From positions 84,238 through 148,237 of the forward strand of contig NZ_MAEJ01000001.1 in assembly GCF_009933175.1 (NCBI RefSeq): 64,000 bases of DNA, given 5' to 3'. Position numbers and translations under genes: made by a program. Positions 17,773 through 25,503 of the stretch are shown piece by piece (positions within the stretch are counted from its first letter, which is position 1; every line of letters begins with the position of its first letter). Below the pieces are notes generated by a model. The model was not told the DNA's origin and searched no databases. It saw nothing but the letters and a program-made list of their open reading frames with translations. This stretch comes from Candidatus Enterococcus huntleyi. Its GTDB lineage: Bacteria; Bacillota; Bacilli; Lactobacillales; Enterococcaceae.

Positions 17773-19092
17773 TTAGTTGCCATTTCCTGTGTTTGGTTGA
17801 TTGGCTGATTGTAGAGCAGTTTGATCAATCGTTAATTCAACTGTGATTGTTTTTTCTGTTTCAGCACGGTAGAAGGTGATTTTTACAGAGTCACCGACTT
17901 TTTTCTTGTACAAGGCAGATTGTAATTCTACACCAGAAGCAACGTCTTTGCCATCGATTTTAGTGATCACGTCGTATTGTTTCAAGCCAGCTTTTTCAGC
18001 AGGTGTTGCGTTATTTACATCGATGATGACCACGCCGTTGATGATTGAGCTAGGAACTTTCAAGATTTCTTTTTGTTGTTGTGAAGAAATAGTTGAAAGG
18101 TCGCGCATTGAAATTCCTAAGGCTGGACGAGTTACTTTTCCATCAGTTTCTAATTGATTAATAACATTCACGACTTCATTACTTGGAATGGCAAAGCCGA
18201 TTCCTTCAACGCTGACACTAGATGTGCTTTCTTGAGTTGAACCAATTTTACTTGAGTTAATCCCGATTACTTGGCCGGCAGCATTGATTAGTGGCCCACC
18301 TGAATTCCCAGGATTAATTGCCGCATCTGTTTGAATCGCGTTCGCATTGGCTACCGTTTCACCAGATTCACTTTGCATGACTACTTGACGATTAAGAGAT
18401 GAAATAATCCCTGAAGTCACTGAGTTGGCATAAGTTGAGCCTAGAGGAGAACCAATCGCAATCGCCGGTTCACCGACTTTAATCTTGTCTGAGTCACCAA
18501 AATCCGCAACTGTTGAGATTTTATCTGATTTAATTTTTAGCACAGCTAAGTCAGTGTAGACATCCGTTCCCACGAGTTCAGCAGAAACTTTCGTGCCATC
18601 CTTCAAGAGAACTTCTAAGCCATCTTGCCCTTCAACTACGTGATTATTCGTCACGATATAGGCCGTGTCGCCTTCTTTTTTATAGATAACGCCACTTCCT
18701 TCACTGGCTTCTTCTAAGTCACCAGATGCGTCTTCTTCATTAGAGTTAGTCTCTTCACGGCTACCAAATAAGCCACCGAAACCATTTGTTTGTTGCTGTT
18801 GTTTTTGTAAATTAATCACGGAAACAACCGCGTCTTGAACTTTATTGACCGCATCCGTAATCGTTGAATTGACATCCACTTTGACCGGACTAACCGTTGT
18901 TTCACTACTTTTCGGTGTAGTATTTGAATTATTGCTGTTTGCAGAGTTTGATAGGCTTGTGCCCATTGCTAGATAAAAGCCACCGACGATGATCGCGCCG
19001 CCGACAAGTCCACCAGCTAAGCCAGCACCAAATCTTTTCCAAAAACCAGATGATTCTTTTTTAGGTGTTAAGTTGTTATTATTATTCTCCAT
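17773..19092 (-). CDS. htrA: HtrA/DegP-type membrane-anchored serine protease
   Basis: A 439-aa surface quality-control protease. A cytoplasmic Asn-rich N-terminus is followed by one membrane segment (about 24-45), a Ser/Asn/Thr-rich linker, a trypsin-like domain with catalytic His in TNNHVVEG (about 150), Asp in TDLAVLKI (about 178) and Ser in NPGNSGGPL (about 264), and one C-terminal PDZ domain (about 335-425). ATG 19092 follows GGGAGGAAAG at good distance; the frame continues upstream to 19290 without support. It is divergent from rlmH. The linker contains an insertion rich in Glu and Gln. Confidence 0.95.
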   Translation of the reverse strand: MENNNNNLTPKKESSGFWKRFGAGLAGGLVGGAIIVGGFYLAMGTSLSNSANSNNSNTTPKSSETTVSPVKVDVNSTITDAVNKVQDAVVSVINLQKQQQQTNGFGGLFGSREETNSNEEDASGDLEEASEGSGVIYKKEGDTAYIVTNNHVVEGQDGLEVLLKDGTKVSAELVGTDVYTDLAVLKIKSDKISTVADFGDSDKIKVGEPAIAIGSPLGSTYANSVTSGIISSLNRQVVMQSESGETVANANAIQTDAAINPGNSGGPLINAAGQVIGINSSKIGSTQESTSSVSVEGIGFAIPSNEVVNVINQLETDGKVTRPALGISMRDLSTISSQQQKEILKVPSSIINGVVIIDVNNATPAEKAGLKQYDVITKIDGKDVASGVELQSALYKKKVGDSVKITFYRAETEKTITVELTIDQTALQSANQPNTGNGN

Positions 19093-19225
19093 TATTCTTT
19101 CCTCCCGTGTCATACTCACTGTTATAAGTATAATCTCTTTCGATAAGATTAGTCTACTACGGGACTTTGAACTTTTTATGAATAAGATTTGGAAAAAAAT
19201 CTTGCAAAAGGTGAAGAATCGAAAG

Positions 19226-19420
19226 TTATCCCCAATAAATGTGGACAAACTAGGAAGTTTTCGGGTAAAACTAGTTAGAAAGTTATGCACAGGTTTGTGG
19301 ATAACGGGGATAACTCGGTGGAAAACATATGTTTGCCTATAAGATTACTGTGAAATAAAGGATTCTAAGTGATTTTTCTGTGGATAAACCTGTGGGTACT
19401 GTGGACAACTCTGTGAGTAA
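19226..19420. promoter_or_regulatory. cluster of DnaA-box-like sites between htrA and rlmH
   Basis: Two perfect DnaA boxes (TGTGGATAA, complement of TTATCCACA) at 19296-19304 and 19379-19387. One-mismatch boxes are at 19226-19234 (TTATCCCCA), 19240-19248 (TGTGGACAA), 19283-19291 (TTATGCACA) and 19400-19408 (TGTGGACAA). Two-mismatch boxes are at 19305, 19391 and 19412. Nine sites in about 195 bases is far above chance. It could be a DnaA-titrating or regulatory cluster; dnaA and dnaN are not in the window. Confidence 0.75.
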
Positions 19421-19519
19421 CTTTTTGCTACTCAATAAGAATAGAAATAAAAAATTGGGGAAATCTAGGGGCCATTCATGATAAACTAGAGGAGAATAAG
19501 TGAAAGGACACATAAAATC

Positions 19520-19999
19520 ATGCATATAAAAATAATAACTGTTGGAAAACTAAAAGAAAAATATCTCGTCCAAGGCATCGCCGAGTATACCAAACGACTC
19601 TCAAAATACGCTAAGATCGATTTAATCGAAGTCCCAGATGAAAAAGCACCTGAAAATTTGAGCGCCGCAGAGATGATCCAAGTCAAAGACAAAGAAGGTG
19701 AACGAATCCTCGCCAAAATTAAAGACCAAGAATTTGTCTTTGTCCTGGCCATCAACGGCAAACAACCCACAAGCGAAGCCTTCGCTAAGCAAATCGACAC
19801 ACTAGGCATCCAAGGAAAAAGCCAATTAACTTTTGTTATCGGTGGCTCACTAGGTCTCAGTGCCTCAGTCATGAAACGAAGCAACGAACAAATCTCATTT
19901 GGCAAAATGACTTATCCACATCAGTTGATGAAACTGATTTTGGTCGAGCAAATTTATCGGGCTTATCGAATTAATAAAGGTGAGCCATATCATAAATAA
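19520..19999 (+). CDS. rlmH: 23S rRNA (pseudouridine 1915-N3)-methyltransferase RlmH
   Basis: A 159-aa SPOUT-class methyltransferase that modifies the 70S ribosome at helix 69. Visible: [16 protein letters not shown] at the start, [17 protein letters not shown], the SAM knot loop [10 protein letters not shown], and the conserved C-terminus [18 protein letters not shown]. Length is standard. AAAGGA precedes the ATG. It is divergent from htrA, and the DnaA-box cluster lies in its promoter region. Confidence 0.95.
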   Translation: MHIKIITVGKLKEKYLVQGIAEYTKRLSKYAKIDLIEVPDEKAPENLSAAEMIQVKDKEGERILAKIKDQEFVFVLAINGKQPTSEAFAKQIDTLGIQGKSQLTFVIGGSLGLSASVMKRSNEQISFGKMTYPHQLMKLILVEQIYRAYRINKGEPYHK

Positions 20000-20093
20000 A
20001 AATAGGTTGGCTCTTTCATACAACTTTTTAGATAACTAAATGTATTGCTGAAAAAGCCGAATAAGTAGTAAGTGTTATGAGGAGGTGTGAACA

Positions 20094-21299
20094 GTGAAAA
20101 TTGAAAATACAACTCTAGATTACTGGCAGCTTGATGGGAAAAGATATCTGAAATATTCGAGTGCTTATCGAAATAAATTATTGAGTATCATGCAAAATTC
20201 AATATTTGATGAAAATATTAGAGTTTATGAAGTCGGTAAGAGTCTTGAAAAAACTAGTGATTATTATCTATTTCATGGTGAAGGAACTCTGTATTATACA
20301 GTTACACGAGTTTCTAGTCATAAAACATACTCTTCTTATTATTCTTACCGTTCATTCTTTCCATTTTGTTATGAACGTTCCGCTAATTTTACGGGAGATG
20401 TTCGTGATTATTTATATGGTGTGAGTTGGGATAAATTAAGTTATACTGAATATTTTTATTTGCAAATGATGAGATATGAGCAGATGGGAATATACATAGT
20501 TGGAGGGAAAAAGAAATTTGGAACACGTTGGAATCCTAGAGGGGCACTAGAATTTATAGTAAAAAATGAGCATACGAATGAAATCTATCCAGCCAATGCA
20601 TTGTTAACACAGACTTTTAGGAAGATGGTGGCAAATGGGTTATTAATTCATGAAATTAAGAAAAATGAATTACGTTTATTATTATCTAAATCTGCTAAAA
20701 TCCTCTGTCAGAAAACCAAAAAATTTTATCATTCGACTTGGGAAAAAGATCGACTGGTAGAAGGTCAAAAAGATATTAAACCAGTTTATGAATTTGATGA
20801 AGGTACAATTAATAATGTTTGGAGGACTCCGCAATCTCAATTTTCTAGTCAAGGCCTCGATAAATATGGAAAGACGGCTTCGAATGAAAAGAACGTAAGT
20901 CAAACAATTACTTCTATAATAGTAGATACCCAAACCAAGAATAATGCACTTGATAAATTTGATATACTTCATCGAGTAAAAATATATCGTAGAAAAAATA
21001 GCTTAGTCTATCAAATGATAAAAAAAGATATAGGTATCATAGCTGAAAGTGAATATCAAGTTGATAAAATAGTGATGGAGAAATTTTTTGTTCGTCTGAA
21101 CTATGGGCTCAAATTGGATCAATGGGGAGTTCCTCAACATTCTATAGAAAGTAACTCGACAATAAAAGTGCGTCATAGTGATTTACGAATAAAAACTATC
21201 GATGTAAGTAGGCAAAATAAGTCAGTCCTAGAAAATTTAAAAAAACAAATTGTAAGCTTAGTTGATTTCGAAATCCTACCAGCTATATTTGAAGAGTAA
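20094..21299 (+). CDS. unrecognised 401-aa protein
   Basis: A complete ORF with a strong site GGAGGTG nine bases before a GTG start. I do not recognise the family. It has no membrane segment or signal peptide. The N-terminal 140 residues are rich in Tyr, Phe and Ser (SSHKTYSSYYSYRSFFPFCY), the centre contains GTRWNPRGALEFIVKN and TFRKMVANGLL, and the C-terminus is basic. Codon use is more AT-rich than in the neighbouring rlmH and htrA, and the following 460 bases are also AT-rich and gene-free, which suggests acquired DNA. No partner gene is adjacent. Confidence 0.65.
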   Translation: MKIENTTLDYWQLDGKRYLKYSSAYRNKLLSIMQNSIFDENIRVYEVGKSLEKTSDYYLFHGEGTLYYTVTRVSSHKTYSSYYSYRSFFPFCYERSANFTGDVRDYLYGVSWDKLSYTEYFYLQMMRYEQMGIYIVGGKKKFGTRWNPRGALEFIVKNEHTNEIYPANALLTQTFRKMVANGLLIHEIKKNELRLLLSKSAKILCQKTKKFYHSTWEKDRLVEGQKDIKPVYEFDEGTINNVWRTPQSQFSSQGLDKYGKTASNEKNVSQTITSIIVDTQTKNNALDKFDILHRVKIYRRKNSLVYQMIKKDIGIIAESEYQVDKIVMEKFFVRLNYGLKLDQWGVPQHSIESNSTIKVRHSDLRIKTIDVSRQNKSVLENLKKQIVSLVDFEILPAIFEE

Positions 21300-21679
21300 T
21301 AGGGAATAAAACTGTGAATTATAAAGCATTGAAGATAGAAATTTCTGGAAATAAAAAAATATATTAACTAAAGACAGTTATTCTTTGATAAGCGAAGCAC
21401 GTATAATAAACGAGAAATAGTATGACTTGTTCATTGACAACTATATAAGAAATATCTGAGATGAAGCATTCAAAACTGAAACCTTGCTATGGACAAATGG
21501 CGCGATTACGGGATTTTATGGGAAATGAATAATTCCTGTGAGGCTTTAGAGCTGTGTTGAATTGAATGTTTGCAAAATTTCTCAATCTTTTAGACTTGCA
21601 GTAATATTGCTGTAAAGTTATCCCAAATTTATTAAAAATATCTATTTTATATAGGACAAAAAACTTGCTGTAGCCAATC
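21300..21679. other. AT-rich gene-free stretch with CRISPR-like traces
   Basis: No gene is supported here; a 64-codon minus-strand frame has no ribosome binding site. A -10-like TATAAT stands at 21402-21407. GAAGCATTCAAAAC (21463-21476) is identical to the complement of the 3' part of common type II-A CRISPR repeats as I remember them, and a repeat-like 36-mer follows at 21543. Confidence 0.4.
21543..21578 (+). repeat. solitary type II-A CRISPR repeat-like sequence
   Basis: This 36-base segment begins GCTTTAGAGCTGTGTTG and ends TTTGCAAAAT. Compared from memory with the Streptococcus thermophilus CRISPR3 repeat (GTTTTAGAGCTGTGTTG...CCAAAAC) it agrees at 29 of 36 positions, with a 15-base identical run. 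There is no second repeat one spacer length away and no cas gene in the window, so it is not a working array. It may be a relic or a guide-like RNA segment. Confidence 0.45.
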
Positions 21680-21734
21680 AAAAAGCAATTCCATAAAAAG
21701 CTGAAATATACGCTTTTATGGAGTTGCTTTTTTG
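21680..21734. terminator. bidirectional terminator at the end of the galacturonate operon
   Basis: AAAAAGCAATTCCATAAAAAGC and GCTTTTATGGAGTTGCTTTTTT pair over about 20 bases, with one small mismatch. Confidence 0.85.
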
Positions 21735-21761
21735 AGTTTCAATAATTAAAAGAAAGCCTAT

Positions 21762-22589
21762 TTATACAGCCGAAAGTGCAGCGAAGGCGGTAGCTAAATC
21801 TGCTTCTCTAGTTGCTTCCAGACTAACGGGTAGCTGTTGCTGATTTTTTAAGAAGGAGAGAACAGGTTTGTAATTCATCTGTCCTGTGCCGACGGGAACG
21901 ATTTTTATTTTTTTGTCGTGGATAACAAAATCTTTCAAATGAACAACTTCGATATGGGCATGTAATTGTTCTATCGCTTTTTCCACAACAGCTTCTTGAG
22001 TTAAATAATTGTCAGGTCGGATTAAGTTTGCTGCGTCAAAAATAACTTTAAGGTGAGGCGATTGAATCTCATCTAGTAATCGTTTCATCAGATCACTTGT
22101 GTAAACAGGATGGTTTAGTCCGGCTTCAATGCCGACAGTGACATCAAGTGTTTCAGCTAGCGTAACTAGCTCGATAATCGAGGTTCTGGCTTGGATGTAG
22201 GCTTCTTCCGTGAAGTTTTCAGTCGTGTATCCTTGTGTGACACTACCGGTTTCGGTGCCGACTAATTTTGCTTGAAAGGACTTCGCCAAGTGGAGATGCT
22301 GTTTAAATAAATTGATTGCTTGTTGTCGAACTAGTGCATCTCGTGAAGAAATATTGACATAGCAACCTAACACAGAAAGTTTTATATTCTGATTAGCAAA
22401 ATAATCCCCATATTCTTTAGCAAAATCAGGTGTTAAATCAGTCCAATTTTGAATAAGAGTGGGAAATGATTTTTTTGGAGCAAATTGAATGTGCGTAAAT
22501 TGATGGCTAGCTAACTTTTCTACAAGTTGCTCCTTTGTTTCTGCTTGAATGTCGTGTGCGCGAATTCCTAAATTTAATGTGTTTAACAT
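21762..22589 (-). CDS. sugar phosphate isomerase/epimerase-like TIM barrel protein
   Basis: A 275-aa protein of the xylose isomerase-like barrel superfamily: LGTETGSV-type strand end (KLVGTETGSVTQGYTTE), VGIEAGLNHPVYTS, KVIFDAANLIRPDNY and VVHLKDFVI supply the expected Glu, Asp, His and Lys metal and substrate positions. It is the last gene of the leftward galacturonate operon, two bases after the acetylesterase gene. In pectin loci such enzymes may epimerise or isomerise unusual uronic acid or rhamnose derivatives, but the substrate cannot be read from sequence. Confidence 0.75.
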   Translation of the reverse strand: MLNTLNLGIRAHDIQAETKEQLVEKLASHQFTHIQFAPKKSFPTLIQNWTDLTPDFAKEYGDYFANQNIKLSVLGCYVNISSRDALVRQQAINLFKQHLHLAKSFQAKLVGTETGSVTQGYTTENFTEEAYIQARTSIIELVTLAETLDVTVGIEAGLNHPVYTSDLMKRLLDEIQSPHLKVIFDAANLIRPDNYLTQEAVVEKAIEQLHAHIEVVHLKDFVIHDKKIKIVPVGTGQMNYKPVLSFLKNQQQLPVSLEATREADLATAFAALSAV

Positions 22590-22591
22590 GA

Positions 22592-23278
22592 TTAATCACC
22601 TTTTATCCTGATGTCTTTAGCAAGTGGGAGCGGTAGTTTTTTTAATTCTGTTGCGATTAATTGAGCAATAAGTTCTGCTCCATTCGGATTCAAATGAGTA
22701 TTGTCAGTAATTCCTTCAGGGTAGTTTTCAGAAGAATTTTCCGGTAAGTGTAAGAAAAAAGTCTTCGTTTCTTCAGCAGAGTAAGTGCTTAAAAGCTTCT
22801 GACTCTTTTCAAAAATGTCGACTACATATAGGCCTTGTTCAGTAGCTAAATCTTTCATCGCTTGAGGATAGTTCCCAAGCGTATTTGGATTAAGTTTTTT
22901 TGAATCAGAAAGATAGTCTCGACGAGTAATAGAAGTGAGTAGAATAGGCGTGGCCTTTTTTTTATTTGCGACGTTGATGTACTCTAAAAGATACGATTGA
23001 TAGTCACTATCAGGATCAGTGCCACGCTCATCCTCTTTTTGATCATTATGACCAAATTGAATCAGTAAATAATCGTCTGGCTGCAATAGCTCTTCAATTT
23101 CTTTTAGGCGGCCTTCTTGAATGAACGATTTGGTTGAACGGCCGTTCATCGCTTTGTTGATTATTGTATAATCCTTTGGAACATAGTTGTGGAACATTTC
23201 TCCCCAACCCATTTCAGGACGTTTATTAGGTTCTTTAATAGCTGCAGTAGAGTCGCCTGCAATAATAATTTGTGTCAT
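22592..23278 (-). CDS. rhamnogalacturonan acetylesterase, SGNH hydrolase
   Basis: A 228-aa GDSL/SGNH esterase. Block I is IIAGDSTAA (catalytic Ser), the Gly block is NGRSTKSF, block III is QFGHNDQKEDERGTDP and block V is DNTHLNPNGA (catalytic Asp and His). The size and motifs fit CE12 enzymes (RhgT/YesY type) that deacetylate rhamnogalacturonan. There is no signal peptide, so it would act on imported oligosaccharides. It sits one base from the next upstream gene in the operon. Confidence 0.87.
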   Translation of the reverse strand: MTQIIIAGDSTAAIKEPNKRPEMGWGEMFHNYVPKDYTIINKAMNGRSTKSFIQEGRLKEIEELLQPDDYLLIQFGHNDQKEDERGTDPDSDYQSYLLEYINVANKKKATPILLTSITRRDYLSDSKKLNPNTLGNYPQAMKDLATEQGLYVVDIFEKSQKLLSTYSAEETKTFFLHLPENSSENYPEGITDNTHLNPNGAELIAQLIATELKKLPLPLAKDIRIKGD

Positions 23279-23279
23279 G

Positions 23280-24011
23280 TTAAATTCCTCCAGATTGTTT
23301 ATTTAACCAGTGTTCTGCTAAGGATATCCACTGATAAATACTTGAATCTTCATTTCTCATAGCCATGCCATGTCGACCATTAGGAAATAAATGAAGTTCA
23401 ACAGGTACGTTATTATTTATTAATGCTTGAGAAAGTATCAGACTATTTTCGACGGGAACAGATTGATCACCTGTTGTGTGCCAGATAAAGCAGGGTGGCG
23501 TGTTGGGCGTAATTAGGGTTTCAAGTGAGTAGGTATCGGCAATTAGTGTCGAATAACTAGCGCCTAAAAAGTTTCTAGCACTTCCTATATGGGCATATTT
23601 TCCAGTGAAAGTGACGACTGGATAACAAAGAATTAGACCCGCAATCTGTTTAGCTAATCTTGTCCCTAATGAACAGGCTAAGTGTGCGCCGGCTGAAAAA
23701 CCGATAAAATAAAAAGTGGTGAATAAGGGATCCGTTTGTAATTGTCTAATAATCTCTTCTAATTCTTCAAATAAATCCTCAGGTGATTCTGGGGGTACCT
23801 GATAAGAGAGTACCACAGAATGATAGTTATTTCGATAAGCCCATGCTTGAATATCCGTGCCTTCTTTGTCAATCGCTAAGTGCTGATAGCCGCCCCCTGG
23901 GAAAATAATTACACAGGGGCGAGCTTTTTTATCACAATATAATAAGCTGTAGATAGCACTTTTAGCAGTCGAGTCTGATGAATCGTTTGAAGGATGAGTC
24001 ATTGTTGTCAC
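23280..24011 (-). CDS. alpha/beta hydrolase, acetyl esterase-like
   Basis: A 243-aa alpha/beta hydrolase of the BD-FAE/acetyl xylan esterase type. The oxyanion motif is IIFPGGGYQHLA, the nucleophile elbow is GFSAGAHLA, the Asp is in HTTGDQSVPVENS and the His in NGRHGMAMR. No signal peptide. It lies between the uxaC gene and the rhamnogalacturonan acetylesterase, so it probably removes acetyl or other ester groups from pectic oligosaccharides in the cytoplasm. Confidence 0.82.
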   Translation of the reverse strand: MTTMTHPSNDSSDSTAKSAIYSLLYCDKKARPCVIIFPGGGYQHLAIDKEGTDIQAWAYRNNYHSVVLSYQVPPESPEDLFEELEEIIRQLQTDPLFTTFYFIGFSAGAHLACSLGTRLAKQIAGLILCYPVVTFTGKYAHIGSARNFLGASYSTLIADTYSLETLITPNTPPCFIWHTTGDQSVPVENSLILSQALINNNVPVELHLFPNGRHGMAMRNEDSSIYQWISLAEHWLNKQSGGI

Positions 24012-24020
24012 CTCTACTAG

Positions 24021-25412
24021 TTAAAAATGGAAATAATTTGCGGCGTTGCGATAGCAGATGTTTTCGATAAGTGACCCAAGTAATTCCCTATCTTCAGGAG
24101 CTTCTTCGCGCTCAACAAGTTCACCGATGAACTCACATAACACACGTCTGAAATATTCGTGTCGCGTGTAAGATAAGAAACTTCTAGAATCCGTTAGCAT
24201 TCCGACAAAGTTGTGTAACGCACTTCCGTCAGCAAATTGAGTTAACTGATTTCTCATACCTGCCCGAGTGTCGTTATACCACCAACCAGAACCTAATTGT
24301 AGTTTACCTGGAGAATCCTTTTGGAAACAACCCATCAAGGCCACTAACAATGGATAATCATTGGGATTTAATGAATATAAAATGGTTTGCGGAAGCTGAT
24401 CGGTTTTATTTGCCGCGTCTAATAAATGTTGAAGTGGAATAGTGATAGACAGGTCATTTATACCATCATAACCAGTATCAGGACCAAGTTCTTCTAACAT
24501 TTTGCTGTTACAATTTCTATACGCATGAATGTGTAATTGCATGGTCCAACCATGTGCGTGATAGGCTTTAAATAGATGAACTAGTGTTGCTGTTTGATAA
24601 GCATAGACTTCTTTTTCAGCAAGTGTTTCTCCTGCGATAGCTTTTTTAAAGATTAGGTCGACAGATTGAGTATCTACTTCTACATATTTTAAAATATCTA
24701 AGGCATGGTCAGATAAGCGACAGCCCATAGTGTGAAAGTAGTCAATTCGTTGATCTAGCGCGTCTAGTAATTCAGAATAGTTTGTAATTTCATTTTTATC
24801 TGTCACCGCGGCTAATTGTTGAATGTAAGAGGAGAAGCCTGTCTGACTAATGTTTAATGATTTATCCGGACGGAATGTCGGCAAAACACGGAACCGTGAT
24901 TCTTCATCAGCTAGTTTTTGATGAAATATTAGCGTATCGATTGGATCATCCGTCGTACAGATCACTTCTACTTGGCTATTTGCGATGATTTCTCTACGTT
25001 TAAAATTATCTGTTGCTAATTTTTCATTGGACATTTGCCAGATAATCGGTGCATTTTCTTCATTTACCAAAAGATCGATACCAAAAAAACGTTTCAGCTC
25101 TAAATGTGTCCAAGTATATAAGGGATTGCCAAGAATCTTGGGAACGGTTTGACACCAAGCTACGAATTTTTCATAACTTGAAGAGTCACCAGTAATTAGT
25201 TGCTCATCTACGCCACATGCACGCATCAAACGCCATTTATAATGGTCTCCACCAAGCCATGCTTCTGTAATATCGGTAAATTGTTGATTCTCATAGATTT
25301 CTTTAGGGTCTAAATGGCAGTGGTAGTCAATAATCGGCATTTTTTTTGCGTAGTCGTGATAAAGGTCTTTCGCCCATTGGTTAGATAATAAAAAGTTGTC
25401 TGATAAAAACAT
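24021..25412 (-). CDS. uxaC: uronate isomerase (D-galacturonate to D-tagaturonate)
   Basis: A 463-aa amidohydrolase-superfamily enzyme. The metal-binding start MPIIDYHCHLDPKEIYEN, the EAWLGGDHYKWRLMRACGV segment and LPTFRPDKSLNI are characteristic of UxaC. Later His and Asp positions are in MQLHIHAYRNCNS and GMLTDSRSFLSYTRHEYFRR. Length is normal. It starts the galacturonate pathway together with uxaB and uxaA, which lie upstream in the same operon. A 91-base gap with a hairpin separates it from uxaA. Confidence 0.95.
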   Translation of the reverse strand: MFLSDNFLLSNQWAKDLYHDYAKKMPIIDYHCHLDPKEIYENQQFTDITEAWLGGDHYKWRLMRACGVDEQLITGDSSSYEKFVAWCQTVPKILGNPLYTWTHLELKRFFGIDLLVNEENAPIIWQMSNEKLATDNFKRREIIANSQVEVICTTDDPIDTLIFHQKLADEESRFRVLPTFRPDKSLNISQTGFSSYIQQLAAVTDKNEITNYSELLDALDQRIDYFHTMGCRLSDHALDILKYVEVDTQSVDLIFKKAIAGETLAEKEVYAYQTATLVHLFKAYHAHGWTMQLHIHAYRNCNSKMLEELGPDTGYDGINDLSITIPLQHLLDAANKTDQLPQTILYSLNPNDYPLLVALMGCFQKDSPGKLQLGSGWWYNDTRAGMRNQLTQFADGSALHNFVGMLTDSRSFLSYTRHEYFRRVLCEFIGELVEREEAPEDRELLGSLIENICYRNAANYFHF

Positions 25413-25463
25413 AGTGATTCCTTCTTCCTTAAATGATTATTTTCACAAATTGTAGTAAAGGGA

Positions 25464-25494
25464 ATGGAGAGTATTCGTGAAAGAATCTCTCCAT
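25464..25494 (-). promoter_or_regulatory. intercistronic hairpin between uxaA and uxaC
   Basis: ATGGAGAGTATTC and GAATCTCTCCAT form a stem with a short loop and no U tract. It may stabilise or define a processing point in the operon mRNA rather than end it. Confidence 0.4.
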
Positions 25495-25503
25495 CGTATC
25501 AAG

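Noticed and set aside
19226-19420. Chromosomal origin oriC
   Set aside because: DnaA boxes are present, but dnaA, dnaN and rpmH are absent and the neighbours are htrA and rlmH; an origin cannot be claimed without GC skew.
21543-21578. CRISPR array
   Set aside because: Only one repeat-like unit; no second repeat at spacer distance and no cas genes, so it is listed as a relic-like repeat only.
21487-21681. 64-codon minus-strand ORF
   Set aside because: No ribosome binding site, overlaps the CRISPR-like sequence, no recognisable protein pattern.
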